Positions 11,363 to 20,213 of a stretch of DNA of 64,000 bases are shown one piece after another. The DNA comes from Ichthyophis bannanicus (Eukaryota; Chordata; Amphibia; Gymnophiona; Ichthyophiidae): the NCBI GenBank assembly GCA_033557465.1, contig CM066033.1:910682808-910746807 (forward strand), read 5' to 3'. A program made the position numbers and the translations under genes. Every line of letters starts with the position of its first letter. Position 1 is the stretch's first letter. Below the pieces are notes generated by a model. That model saw nothing but the letters and a program-made list of their open reading frames with translations. It was not told the origin of the DNA and ran no database searches.

Positions 11363-12428
11363 ACTGCTTGGGTTAGAAATTGGTTGGGTGGGAGGCGACA
11401 AAGAGTTACAAGTAAATGGAGCTCACTCTGAGGAGAAGGATGTTACCAGTGGTGTGCCCCAGGGATCGGTCCTTGGTCCGATTCTTTTTAACATCTTTGT
11501 TAGTGATATAGTGGAAGGGCTGTCGGGTAAGGTTTGCCTCTTTGCAGATGATACCAAAATCTGCAATAGAGTAGATACCCAGGAAGGTGTAGATAACATG
11601 AGGAGGGATCTAGCTAAGCTTGAAGAATGGTCTAGAATTTGGCAGCTGGGATTTAATGTTAAAAAATGTAAGGTCATGCATTTGGGCTGCAGCAATCCAA
11701 GGGAGCAATACAGTATAGGAGGTGAAGTACTTTTGTCCACTAAAGAAGAGCGGGACCTAGGCGTGGTTGTGTCTGATGATCTTAAAGTAGCTAAACAGGT
11801 AGAAAAGGCGACAGCAAAAGCTAGAAGGATGCTTGGGTGCATACGGAGAGGAATGGCTAGCAGAAAAAAGGAGGTGATAATGCCTCTGTATAAGTCTTTG
11901 GTGCGACCTCATTTGGAGTATAGTGTGCAATTCTGGAGACCGCACCTTCAAAAGGATGTGAACAGGATGGAGTCGGTGCAGAGGGTGGCTACTAAAATGA
12001 TTAGTGGTCTTCATTATAAAGCATATGAGGACAGACTTAAGGATCTTAATATATACACCTTAGAGGAAAGGCGGGATAGAGGTGATATGATTGAGATGTT
12101 TAAATACCTCCGTGGCATAAATGTTCAGGGAGAGAGCCTCTTTCAATTGAAAGCAAGTTCTGCTACGAGGGGACATGGGATGAGGGTGAAGGGAGATAGA
12201 TTCAGGAGTGATATGCGGAAATATTTCTTTACGGAAAGAGTAGTGGATCCGTGGAATAGTCTCCCAGTGGAGGTGGTAGAGATGAGGACAGTAACTGAAT
12301 TCAAAAAAGCATGGGACCAACACAGAGGATCTCTAAAGGTAAAAAGTGGACTGTTGTAGTTGTTGATATGGAAGGACAGACTAGATAGGCCATGTGGTCT
12401 TTTTCTGTCGTCATGTTTCTATGTTTAT
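11363..12428 (+). mobile_element. CR1 LINE 3' fragment inside env
   Basis: A 5'-truncated CR1 copy whose reverse transcriptase frame is open from 11388 to the stop at 12357-12359. It contains SGVPQGSVLGPILFNIF, then FADDTKIC, the CR1-family form of the RT catalytic box, and the long thumb and tail. The 3' end has the CR1 signature ending in CATGTTTCTATGTTT. Env coding sequence flanks it on both sides in the same orientation. No internal stop is present over 323 codons, so the insertion looks recent. The N-terminal RT, endonuclease and ORF1 are missing, as is usual for truncated LINE insertions. Confidence 0.9.
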
Positions 12429-13444
12429 GTTTTGCTCGCTATGGACCGCTGTTTAATATGGAAGTGGGGCAGCTGGTCTGTCTCAATCAAAAGTTCTACA
12501 ACAGTACCACTAAGAAGACGTCGTGGTGGTCAGGAGTCAACGCTACAGAACCCTCCAATCCTCTAGTCCGTTTCCCCAAACTTGCCAGTATCTGGAGTAA
12601 CTTAGCAGCATAATAATTCCTGGCAAGCACCACCTGGACTGTACTGGATTTGTGGAACCCGAGCATATGCTAGGCTCCCTCACCATTGGGGAGGCGCATG
12701 TGTATTGGGAACCATACGACCTTCCTTTTGCCTACATCCCAGGGAGAACAACTGGCATATCCTGTGTACAGAAGTCGACAGCTAAAGGAGGCCTTGAAAA
12801 TAGGCCAATGGGACAAATGGGATGTGACATTTGAAGAATGGCCACCTGAGAGAATTATCGCATACTATGGACCTGCTACTTGGGAGCAGGATGGGACATG
12901 GGGATATCGGACCCCTGTTTATATGATTAATCGAATAATATGTTTGCAAGCTGTTGTTGAAACAATAACCAATGAAACTAGTAAAGCACTAACCCTTTTG
13001 GCTAAGCAAAGTACGCAAATGCGCACAGCCATTTATCAAAATCGTTTGGCTTTAGATTATTTGTTGGCAGCTGAAGGTGGGGTATTTGGAAAGTTGAATT
13101 TAAGTAATTGTTGTTTACAGATTGATAATAATGGGCATGTAGTTGAAGATCTAGCCATCCAGATGAGAGAGCAGACATTTGTGCCTGTTCAGACCTGGCA
13201 CAGTTTGAAGCTGGATGGGTGGTTTGGTTCACTATTTTCATGGATCGGTGGTCTAAAAGCCCTTGTGTTTATTGTATTATTCATATTAGCTATGTGCTTA
13301 TTGCTCCCTTGTCTCCTACCCCTTTGCTTACGCATGGTAACTTCAGTAATTGATAGTACTATAGAGCAGAAGGCAGCTGCAAAGGTATTAGCTATGTGGC
13401 AATATTGCCCTATACCCCACGATGATGCTATTACACCAGTATAA
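12429..13444 (+). pseudogene. env: ERV1 env, remainder of surface subunit and transmembrane subunit
   Basis: Surface-subunit coding resumes at about 12429 and stops near 12611. A frame from 12686 to 13444 then encodes the transmembrane subunit. It shows a heptad-rich helix, an immunosuppressive-type region with [14 protein letters not shown], a Cys-Cys pair in LSNCCLQI, a Trp-rich pre-membrane segment, one strong hydrophobic span ([20 protein letters not shown]) and a cytoplasmic tail. The usual first Cys of the CX6CC motif is Phe here, so covalent linkage to the surface subunit would be lost even without the stops. Confidence 0.88.
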
Positions 13445-13507
13445 TGTGTTAAATGACTGATGAGTGATTTAATTCTCACCCTTTCTCAGTTGCAGGTGAG
13501 AATAATC

Positions 13508-13521
13508 AAAGGGGGGGGGAA
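13508..13521 (+). other. ERV1 polypurine tract
   Basis: AAAGGGGGGGGGAA lies immediately before the 3' LTR start at 13522. This is the plus-strand primer site expected there. Confidence 0.9.
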
Positions 13522-14546
13522 TCTGGCAGGCTATGGCCTAGAGTAGTCTGCAAATATGAAAGGCCTGTAAGTTAGGCCTGGATCCTAACTCCCATTATAG
13601 CTAGAAAAGAACCGAGAAAACTGTTTTAAACTGCTTAATAAGAAGTTTTACATGAATTCATAAGTCTTTCATTATTCTCTTGTGTGCAAAAGAAAGAAAT
13701 GTTTCAATACATGCATTCCTGAAGCTAGAAGTGACCTTGCAGTAGAGAAGTATCAAACCTAGAAACTGCACCATTGTTAGACCAATCCTAAGGGAGGGGG
13801 CTGGTTGCTAGGCCCCGGAGGGACTTCTGATTGGACAGGTGCAGGGCGTGTTGGAACCAATGAAAAGTTTGCATGTATCGAGCTAGAACCAATAGAAAGT
13901 TCTCATGTATCAAACTGAAAAAGAGGTATAAATGGTTATGTCTCTGTAAAAGCTTTGCTCAGTTCCTTTTGAAGCTTTGACTGACTGGGCCTGTGCACAA
14001 TAAACTGGCTTGGACCCTGTCAATTGACTCCTGGATTTAATCATTGATTACACAGGTACACTACCAAAAAACTGCCTCCAGTTTTGCAACTGATTCCTAT
14101 AGATTTTGGGGTAATGAATCCAGGAAAAATAGCCAAAATGTTCCATCACGTCACATTTTCTTGCAAAATTAGATTTCTTACCCATATAAGGAATGTTCAC
14201 ATAATTTCTTTTTAGCCAACTGCAGTTTATTTTCTTGGCCCAAAATAGAGGTTGTAATGGTTAACTAACTAGAAACACTCCCTCATGATATTTTAGAGTG
14301 TTTTGTATTCATTTTATACATTAACAGGACAATTGGGAGGCGGGGGGCTAAATCCAGTACTCGCGCTGGCGCATGTTCTTTCCTGTTCGCCTCGCCTCGC
14401 TCAATCACGGTGGTTGCGACATGAACGTTCCTGTCAAATTTCAGTTTCTTGCAAGTTCATTATTACCTTTTGTTTGCTCAGTCGTAATCCAGCTTTATTC
14501 CGAAGTGGTTCACTACAGTTGTAGTTTGCAGTGCTGTGTATTTGTG

Positions 14547-16271
14547 ATGGCTCACAGAGCCAGAGGTTGCATCAACTCTCCGGACAGTTTTTGTTTTATT
14601 TGTGGGGAATATACCGTGAAAAAGCGGCAGAGGAACATTTCTGCATTTATTAAAAAAGTATATTTCGCCTATTTCGGTTTGAAGTTAGGCGATCAAGACA
14701 AACCGTGGGCTCCTCACAAAGTGTGCAAGACATGTGAGGAAGATCTACGCTTATGGATGAAAGGTAAAAAACAAGCATTTCGTTTCGGAATACCTATGAT
14801 GTGGCGTGAACAAAGAGAGCACAGCAGTGACTGCTATTTTTGCTCTTGCATTGTGAAGGGATACAACTTAAAAAATAAGAACGTAATAAGTTACCCCAAC
14901 CTTCCCTCAGCAATTAGGCCTATGCCTCATAGCAACGAAGTACCTGTGCCTGAACCACCAAAATCTTTGGATCATATTTGTGTGGACGGTTCTGATCATG
15001 ATGAGACTCATCAGATGGCTTTTCCCGATGAGTCCAGTACTTCCGAGTTTGAAACTGAACCAGATCCGAAACCTGAACTTTTCTCTCAAGCTGAATTGAA
15101 TGATTTAGTCCGGGATTTAGGACTCCCAAAAGATGCTGCCCAACTGCTAGGTTCTCGGCTTAAACAGAAAAATCTATTGTCACCAGGAACAACTTTTTAT
15201 TGGTACCGCAACCGCGAGACACAATTTTTGAAGTATTTCAGCAAAGAGGAAGATTTGGTATTTTGCAACGATATATACGGAGTGATGGAAAAGTTTAAAC
15301 TCAAGTATGATCCTGCTGAATGGCGGCTGTTCATTGATTCGTCAAAAGACAGCATAAAAGGTGTTCTTCTTCATAATGGCAACACATTCGCTTCAGTTCC
15401 TATTGCTCACTCTGTTATTCTCCAAGAAAAATACGAGAATTTGGCCCTGATTCTTCAGAAGATTCGTTATGATGAGCATAAGTGGATGATTTGTGGAGAC
15501 TTTAAAATTCTATCCATGCTATTAGGGCAGCAATCCGGTTTCACCAAATATCCCTGCTTCCTTTGCTTGTGGGATAGCCGGGCCCACGACCTACACTGGG
15601 GGAAAAAAGACTGGCCAATTCGGGAGTATTTGAGACCCGGTGAGAAAAATGTTCTTCATGAGAGCTTGGTACCTCGTGATAAAATTCTATTACCACCTCT
15701 CCACATTAAGTTGGGTCTCATTAAGCAATTCATCAAGTCCCTTCCAAAAGATGGTGAGTGCTTTCGGTACCTTTGCTCAAAGTTCCCCCGACTTTCTGAA
15801 GCAAAGCTAAAGGAAGGAGTGTTTGTTGGCCCTGATATAAGGAAACTCATTTCAGATGGAGCATTCGCTGAAACGATGTCTGAGAAGGAAAAAGAAGCCT
15901 GGGATTCCTTCAAGGATGTTGTTCTCAAATTCTTGGGAAACAGGCGGGATGAGAACTATAAGGATATTGTTGCCAGGATGCTCAATGCCTTCAAAGAACA
16001 AGGCTGTAACATGAGCCTGAAAGTCCATTTCTTGCACTCCCATGTGAACTACTTTCCCGAAAACTTGGGGGCGTACAGTGAAGAACAAGGTGAAAGGTTT
16101 CACCAGGACATCAAGGACGCAGAGAGAAGGTACCAAGGAAGATGGAACACCACTATGATGGCTGATTTCTGCTGGTTGCTGCTGCGGGAAACCCCAGATG
16201 AAAAATACGCCAAGCAGCGCAAGAGAAGCATTCGGGGGAAGAAGAAACGGGCCCACCAGGAGATTGATTGA
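14547..16271 (+). CDS. Transposase-like protein of the CMC-like transposon
   Basis: An intact 574-codon frame from ATG 14547, chosen because the 58 codons upstream (from an ATG at 14373) read as hydrophobic non-domain sequence. The N-terminus has a Cys-rich putative zinc module (C16, C19, then C60, C63) and another Cys cluster at 97-101. An acidic linker spans about 145-180. The body has candidate acidic catalytic residues: D264 in FIDSSKD, D318 in ICGDFK, and E512/E513/E516 in SEEQGERFHQD. A C337-x2-C340 pair follows the second Asp. The tail is Lys/Arg-rich (555-570), a likely nuclear signal. It should cut and join transposon ends. Superfamily and catalytic residues are inference; the frame and its place between matching TIRs are seen directly. 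Confidence 0.8.
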   Translation: MAHRARGCINSPDSFCFICGEYTVKKRQRNISAFIKKVYFAYFGLKLGDQDKPWAPHKVCKTCEEDLRLWMKGKKQAFRFGIPMMWREQREHSSDCYFCSCIVKGYNLKNKNVISYPNLPSAIRPMPHSNEVPVPEPPKSLDHICVDGSDHDETHQMAFPDESSTSEFETEPDPKPELFSQAELNDLVRDLGLPKDAAQLLGSRLKQKNLLSPGTTFYWYRNRETQFLKYFSKEEDLVFCNDIYGVMEKFKLKYDPAEWRLFIDSSKDSIKGVLLHNGNTFASVPIAHSVILQEKYENLALILQKIRYDEHKWMICGDFKILSMLLGQQSGFTKYPCFLCLWDSRAHDLHWGKKDWPIREYLRPGEKNVLHESLVPRDKILLPPLHIKLGLIKQFIKSLPKDGECFRYLCSKFPRLSEAKLKEGVFVGPDIRKLISDGAFAETMSEKEKEAWDSFKDVVLKFLGNRRDENYKDIVARMLNAFKEQGCNMSLKVHFLHSHVNYFPENLGAYSEEQGERFHQDIKDAERRYQGRWNTTMMADFCWLLLRETPDEKYAKQRKRSIRGKKKRAHQEID

Positions 16272-16333
16272 CCCAAGAGTGACTTTAAAATCTAAACTGT
16301 GTTGACAAATATCGTGTTTTTACTAAACTTTGA

Positions 16334-16339
16334 AATAAA
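16334..16339 (+). promoter_or_regulatory. Polyadenylation signal of the transposase gene
   Basis: AATAAA lies 63 bp after the transposase stop codon, inside the transposon. The 520 bp between it and the right TIR hold no convincing ORF. Confidence 0.6.
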
Positions 16340-16896
16340 AATTTGCTAGTTATTACCACAGTGTCGGATCTCATTTATTAGAATTTTATTTTCACACCAT
16401 CTGGTGTTTGTCTTCATGTATTGCAATGGTGCGGTTTGCGTTTTCTATTCTTACATACATACCTGTACAACATTTTTTGCACATTTCTTTGCTTTGCTTT
16501 GTGTCTAACCTCGCTCTTATATGCTCAATGTTTGTGCACATGTATGTGGCTGTTTTAAGTGCAGACAATTTTGCTACCATCACAGTGTGTTTTGTTGACA
16601 TTACTCTGCTCTTATGTGCTGCCTTGTTACAATTTTCTTTATTCTTATTTGAATAACTACTAAACAATTAGTATAAAGAATTCATCCAAGAAACTTTTAT
16701 CTCGATCGCACTCAATCTGAAACGTTCACCTCAAACTGCTAACCCAATGTAGCAAAACATCTGTACGTGATGGAGCAAATTGGTTACCAGATTTGGATTC
16801 AGCGCACCAAAAAACGTAAAAATCAATCGAAACATTAGAGGCAGTTTAAAAAAAGGTTTTTTAGTGTACCTGTGTTACACTTTGCTGCAGCAAAGC

Positions 16897-17479
16897 GATA
16901 CAGTGAAGTTGCTTCTTCATTTGAAAACACTTTTATACTGCTGATAATTCTCAGGGATATACACTAGCCATAAAAATAGGTACTACATTTTTGAAAGGAA
17001 AATGCAGCTAAAACTGATTTTATATTTATGTTCCATGGTTTATCTTTTGTGTGTATATGATTGCCTAGTTGTAATGTGGTTTGTGGTAGATTGATCGTGT
17101 CTTCCTGGGAAAAAGATATACCTGGTGTAGAAGCCTTGGTTTCTTTCTGAACTGGAACTGGCCCTATTACATTAGACTGTAGGAGGAATGTGAATCCTTC
17201 TTGAAGCAGTTAGATATGGGCTTACGACATGTGGGACCAAAGCAGAGGCCGATATGGTAAAGACTGAATTTTGAGGTGGGTGGCTTTTTATTACACTGCT
17301 GACACCCCAAGAATCCATGAAGTGATCTGTTCCCATTACTGAAGAAAGAATTGAACCAAACCCCCACAGCTAGGGCAGGGTAGGTATTCTGGAGTGAGAA
17401 CTGGTTGTGACTATGGAGGACATTCAAAAGGTTAATTGTTTGCATTAGCTGAGCAGGTGTTGAATATTCTTATTTGCTC
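16897..17479. other. No recognisable gene
   Basis: Sequence between ERV1 and the first CR1-A segment. I see no motif-bearing ORF or repeat boundary here. Confidence 0.5.
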
Positions 17480-17700
17480 ACCTAGGTCCCAAGAGGCAGG
17501 CAGATCCAGAGTCTCCATGTGTGGATGAAGATAATAGTGCAAGGAAGAGGGTTTTGGTTTTGTTAGGAACTGGGCAACATTCTGGGCTCCACCTTAACCG
17601 GAGTGGAACCAGGCTGCTGGCATTAACCTTTAAAAAAGAGAGAGCAGCTTTTAAACTAGAAAATAGGGGAAAGCCAACAGTTGCCCAAGAGCTCAATGTT
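17480..17700 (+). mobile_element. CR1-A segment 1: end of ORF1
   Basis: This matches 63546-63820 of CR1-C closely at the DNA level. It encodes the C-terminal end of a CR1 ORF1 esterase-like domain, with GLHLNRSGTRLLALTFKK corresponding to GLHLKRDGTRLLSLTFKK in CR1-C. It stops at the left end of DIRS-B and resumes at about 32889. The internal stretch with the preceding Trp-rich part is shortened relative to CR1-C. Confidence 0.8.
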
Positions 17701-18028
17701 CTCTGGGACCAAGCAGGAAGTTGGTCCTTATGAGTGATATCACTGATGGAGCCTTTGGGAGATCCAGCATGCATGCATGATAGCCTTCCCGCCCAAATGG
17801 AGCTATCTCACCTCAGTCGTCTTTTATCCACGGAGCCCTCCAGCTGTCCGTCTGTATCCCAGAGAAAAGATTTTTGCCCTGTCGGTCATTTTTGCCGCTC
17901 AGTACTTCTTTTTCTCTTCATTTTAGCATTCCTGTATCTCCCGGTATCATCACTGCCTCAGTGCCGTGGGTTATTTTTTTCAGGTCTTTAATTTCTTTTC
18001 TTTTTTTCTTTATTTTTGGCACATGGGT
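17701..18028 (+). repeat. DIRS-B left terminal repeat and 5' region
   Basis: It begins CTCTGGGACCAAGCAGGAAG, the same end motif as DIRS-D (33290). The following GATGGAGCC...CTTCCCGCCCAAATGGAGC is the inverted counterpart of 32715-32850. DIRS-B is cut at 18029 by DIRS-C and continues at 23639. Confidence 0.8.
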
Positions 18029-18191
18029 ATCTCCAGGAACAAGCAGGAATAAGTCATCACATATGGGTACGTCGGTACCGACGGAGCCCGCGCGGGAAAG
18101 CTCCCCAGCTTTTCAGATTAAAAGCTTTTGGGGCCTCCCACTGCACATGCGCGCTGCCTTCCCGCCTTCCTGACCAGCTCTCGTCAGTTTC
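18029..18191 (+). repeat. DIRS-C left inverted terminal repeat
   Basis: It runs from ATCTCCAGGAACAAGC through GTCGGTACCGACGGAGCC, itself a palindrome around GGTACC, to CTCTCGTCAGTT. It pairs with 23451-23638, which carries the reverse complement including GGTACCGACGTAC and AAGCTTTTAATCTG. The outermost ~40 bp also recur, inverted, in the ICR. Confidence 0.92.
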
Positions 18192-18398
18192 TTTTTTTCC
18201 GCGGAGCCAGCAGGTCGTGTTCCTGTCACCGCTGAAGAAATTGTTAATTTTATTGTTTTCTTTAGACCGCGTACCTGCCTTCCCCATTCTGAAACCGGTA
18301 CTGCCGGTCTCTCTTTCTTTCTTTTGAAAAAAAAAAATATATATATTTTTCTTTTCTTCAGCACAGCTTGGTACTTCAGGCCTACACAAATTCTCCTC

Positions 18399-20213
18399 AT
18401 GGAGAAGCCAGTTCCTGGTTTTAAAAAGTGTACCAAGTGCAGTGCTGTCATTCCTCTTACAGACACCCATGAATGGTGTCTTAAATGTTTAGGACCTGAC
18501 CATTCCATACCGGACTGCCCATCCTGCTCCCAGATGTCGAAACGTGGATTGCAGAACCGGGCCAACAAGTTCCATGTGCTGTTTCCTTCAGAAGCATCAC
18601 AGTCATCCAGGTCTTCCTCTCCGGATGGATCTCAGGTAACCAAAACTCCAGTGGGCAAATCCTCTAAAAGCAAATCTCTTTCTAAAGATCGAGAGGCTCT
18701 CAATTCTGAGTTCGAGGATTCTGCCCAGGCCAAAAAACCCCGGCGGGAGGCTCCGGCCTCCAAAACAATCATGGGGTCACAGGTTGACATCGATGGCGCG
18801 GCCTCGACAGATCACCTGTTGTACTGCTCTGGGGTACCGGCCCATACCGGTACCGACATCCAGGCAGCAGTGGCGTCTATGGGCAATACTGTCCAAGTCA
18901 TGCAGCAGGCCATTCTGGCTTTTATTAATGCTGCTACGCCCTCGGTACCGCAGCCAGCGGTACCGGGTCCGGTTCCGGTAATGGCTTCCATACCGGAACC
19001 GAGGCCATCGGCTTCCAAACGCAGATCGGTTCCGCATGCCGGATCCGGGCTTTTGCCCGGTACCGATCCCATACCCGGTACGCCCGATGTCGATACCGAA
19101 CGGTATGCGTATCGTGCGTTGGAAGCACATAGAGGATACTCTGCTTCTTCAGAGGATTTTAACTCCTCTGATGATTCTGATGAGTTCTCCCTTGATCTTC
19201 CTGAGGAGCCTTCTTCTCCTAAAAGGAGAATGTCTCCACCAGAGGATTTGTCCTTTCAGGACTTCATCATAGAAATGACTAAAGGTCTTTCTATTGCTTC
19301 ATCCTCTGAAAAGGAACCCAGATCAAAGAAACTGGATATTTTAGGATACTCTAAGTCTCCTAAAGAGGCAGTTACCCTGCCTATCCATGAAATCCTTCAA
19401 GAACACTTGATGGACTTATGGGAGGCTCCTCTAACATTGTCTCCTTCTTCTCGCAGGTTGGACACCATGTACCGTGTCCCCCCTTCTCCTGGTTTCCAAA
19501 AAACTCAGTTGCCTCACCATTCTATTGTGGTGAAGTCTGCAATGAAGAAGATAAAGAGTACCAAAAGGCACTCTTCTACTCCTCCAGGGCGAGAATGTAA
19601 GACTCTAGACTCTTTTGGCAGGAAAATTTTCCAGGCTACTATGCTTATAGCCAGGATTAATTCCTATAGTCTTTACATGGGCATGTTTCTCAGTGAAATC
19701 GCTCTAAAAGTTCGGCACTTTGCCCCCTTTATCCCTGAGGATAAGAGGGAGCAGTTCATTTCCTTAGTGAAACACCTTTTGGATATTTCAAAGTTCTCCA
19801 ACAGGGCAGCTTTTGATTCCTTTGAGGGTGCTGGTAGGGCTTCGGGCATTGCTATAGCAGCCTGACGTCTTGCTTGGCTCCAGGCTTCTGATCTAGAACC
19901 TTGGGTCCTAGATGGCTTACGAAATCTGCCCTGTACAGGTGAGAACTTATTTGGTGAGGAGTGGCAAATTAAGGCCACTCAAATGGACGCAGAAAATGCC
20001 ACCTTAGATAGACTTTCTAAGTCTACCTCCACTCCTGCCAAGAAGAAGTCTTTTAAGAGGCCTTATTACAAGAAGTCCAGATTTTCCACAAATACTGGCC
20101 AACAATCCTCTCAGCCTCGTTTTGATGCTAAACGTCAGCAACCTAAACAGGCAAGGTCAAAGCCTGCGGCGTCTGCTACGCCTCAGCAGGCTCCACCCCC
20201 TCAGGGGTTTTGA
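18399..20213 (+). pseudogene. DIRS-C gag-like protein (one stop)
   Basis: The frame starts at ATG 18399 (MEKPVPGFKKC). A Cys/His-rich module near the N-terminus reads CTKC, then WCLKCLGPDH, then CPSC, as in vertebrate DIRS gag-like proteins. Next come a Ser/Lys-rich disordered part, then a conserved core with SFQDFIIEM, YRVPPSPGFQKTQLPHHS and a helical C-terminal part. A TGA at 19863-19865 interrupts it; DIRS-D has an Arg-coding codon in the matching place. The same frame then continues to 20211-20213, ending in a Lys/Gln/Pro-rich tail. The role is presumably packaging of the element RNA, which is inference. It overlaps the RT frame from 20122. Confidence 0.82.

Larger units (their letters stand above)
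14051..16874 (+). mobile_element. Complete DNA transposon, CACTA/Chapaev (CMC)-like
   Basis: The termini are perfect inverted repeats of at least 13 bp: CACAGGTACACTA at the left and TAGTGTACCTGTG at the right. A further inner match, ACTGCCTC/GAGGCAGT, lies about 15-25 bp in. TTA is duplicated at 14048-14050 and 16875-16877. Removing the element and one TTA rebuilds an uninterrupted ERV1 LTR end, so the boundaries are secure. CAC...GTG ends with a 3-bp TWA-type duplication are what I recall for Chapaev3-like members of the CMC superfamily; that class assignment is tentative. It carries one intact ORF. Confidence 0.88.
13522..16892 (+). repeat. ERV1 3' LTR, split by a DNA transposon
   Basis: LTR sequence runs 13522-14050, is interrupted by the transposon at 14051-16874, and finishes at 16878-16892 (CACTTTGCTGCAGCA) after the TTA duplication. 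Without the insert it is 544 bp. The 17-bp difference from the 5' LTR is one deletion after AAGAACC. TATA is at 13927-13932 and AATAAA at 13999-14004. Confidence 0.93.
3409..16896 (+). mobile_element. ERV1: gammaretrovirus-like provirus
   Basis: Complete but defective provirus in the order LTR-gag-pro-pol-env-LTR. The LTRs begin TGTGGCAG (TCTGGCAG in the 3' copy) and end GCTGCAGCA. Candidate target duplications are AAGG (3409-3412) and AAGC (16893-16896), one mismatch. It contains two later insertions: a CR1 fragment in env and a DNA transposon in the 3' LTR. A p30-like capsid, a single zinc knuckle, YVDD RT, an integrase with a C-terminal SH3-like part, and an Env with a CxxC surface motif all point to the gammaretrovirus-like class. 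Gag and pol now lie in different frames and carry several stops, so the copy cannot make its proteins. Confidence 0.93.

Noticed and set aside
14373..14546. 58-codon N-terminal extension of the transposase
   Set aside because: Reads as hydrophobic filler before the Cys-rich module; the ATG at 14547 is a better start, although the upstream ATG cannot be excluded.
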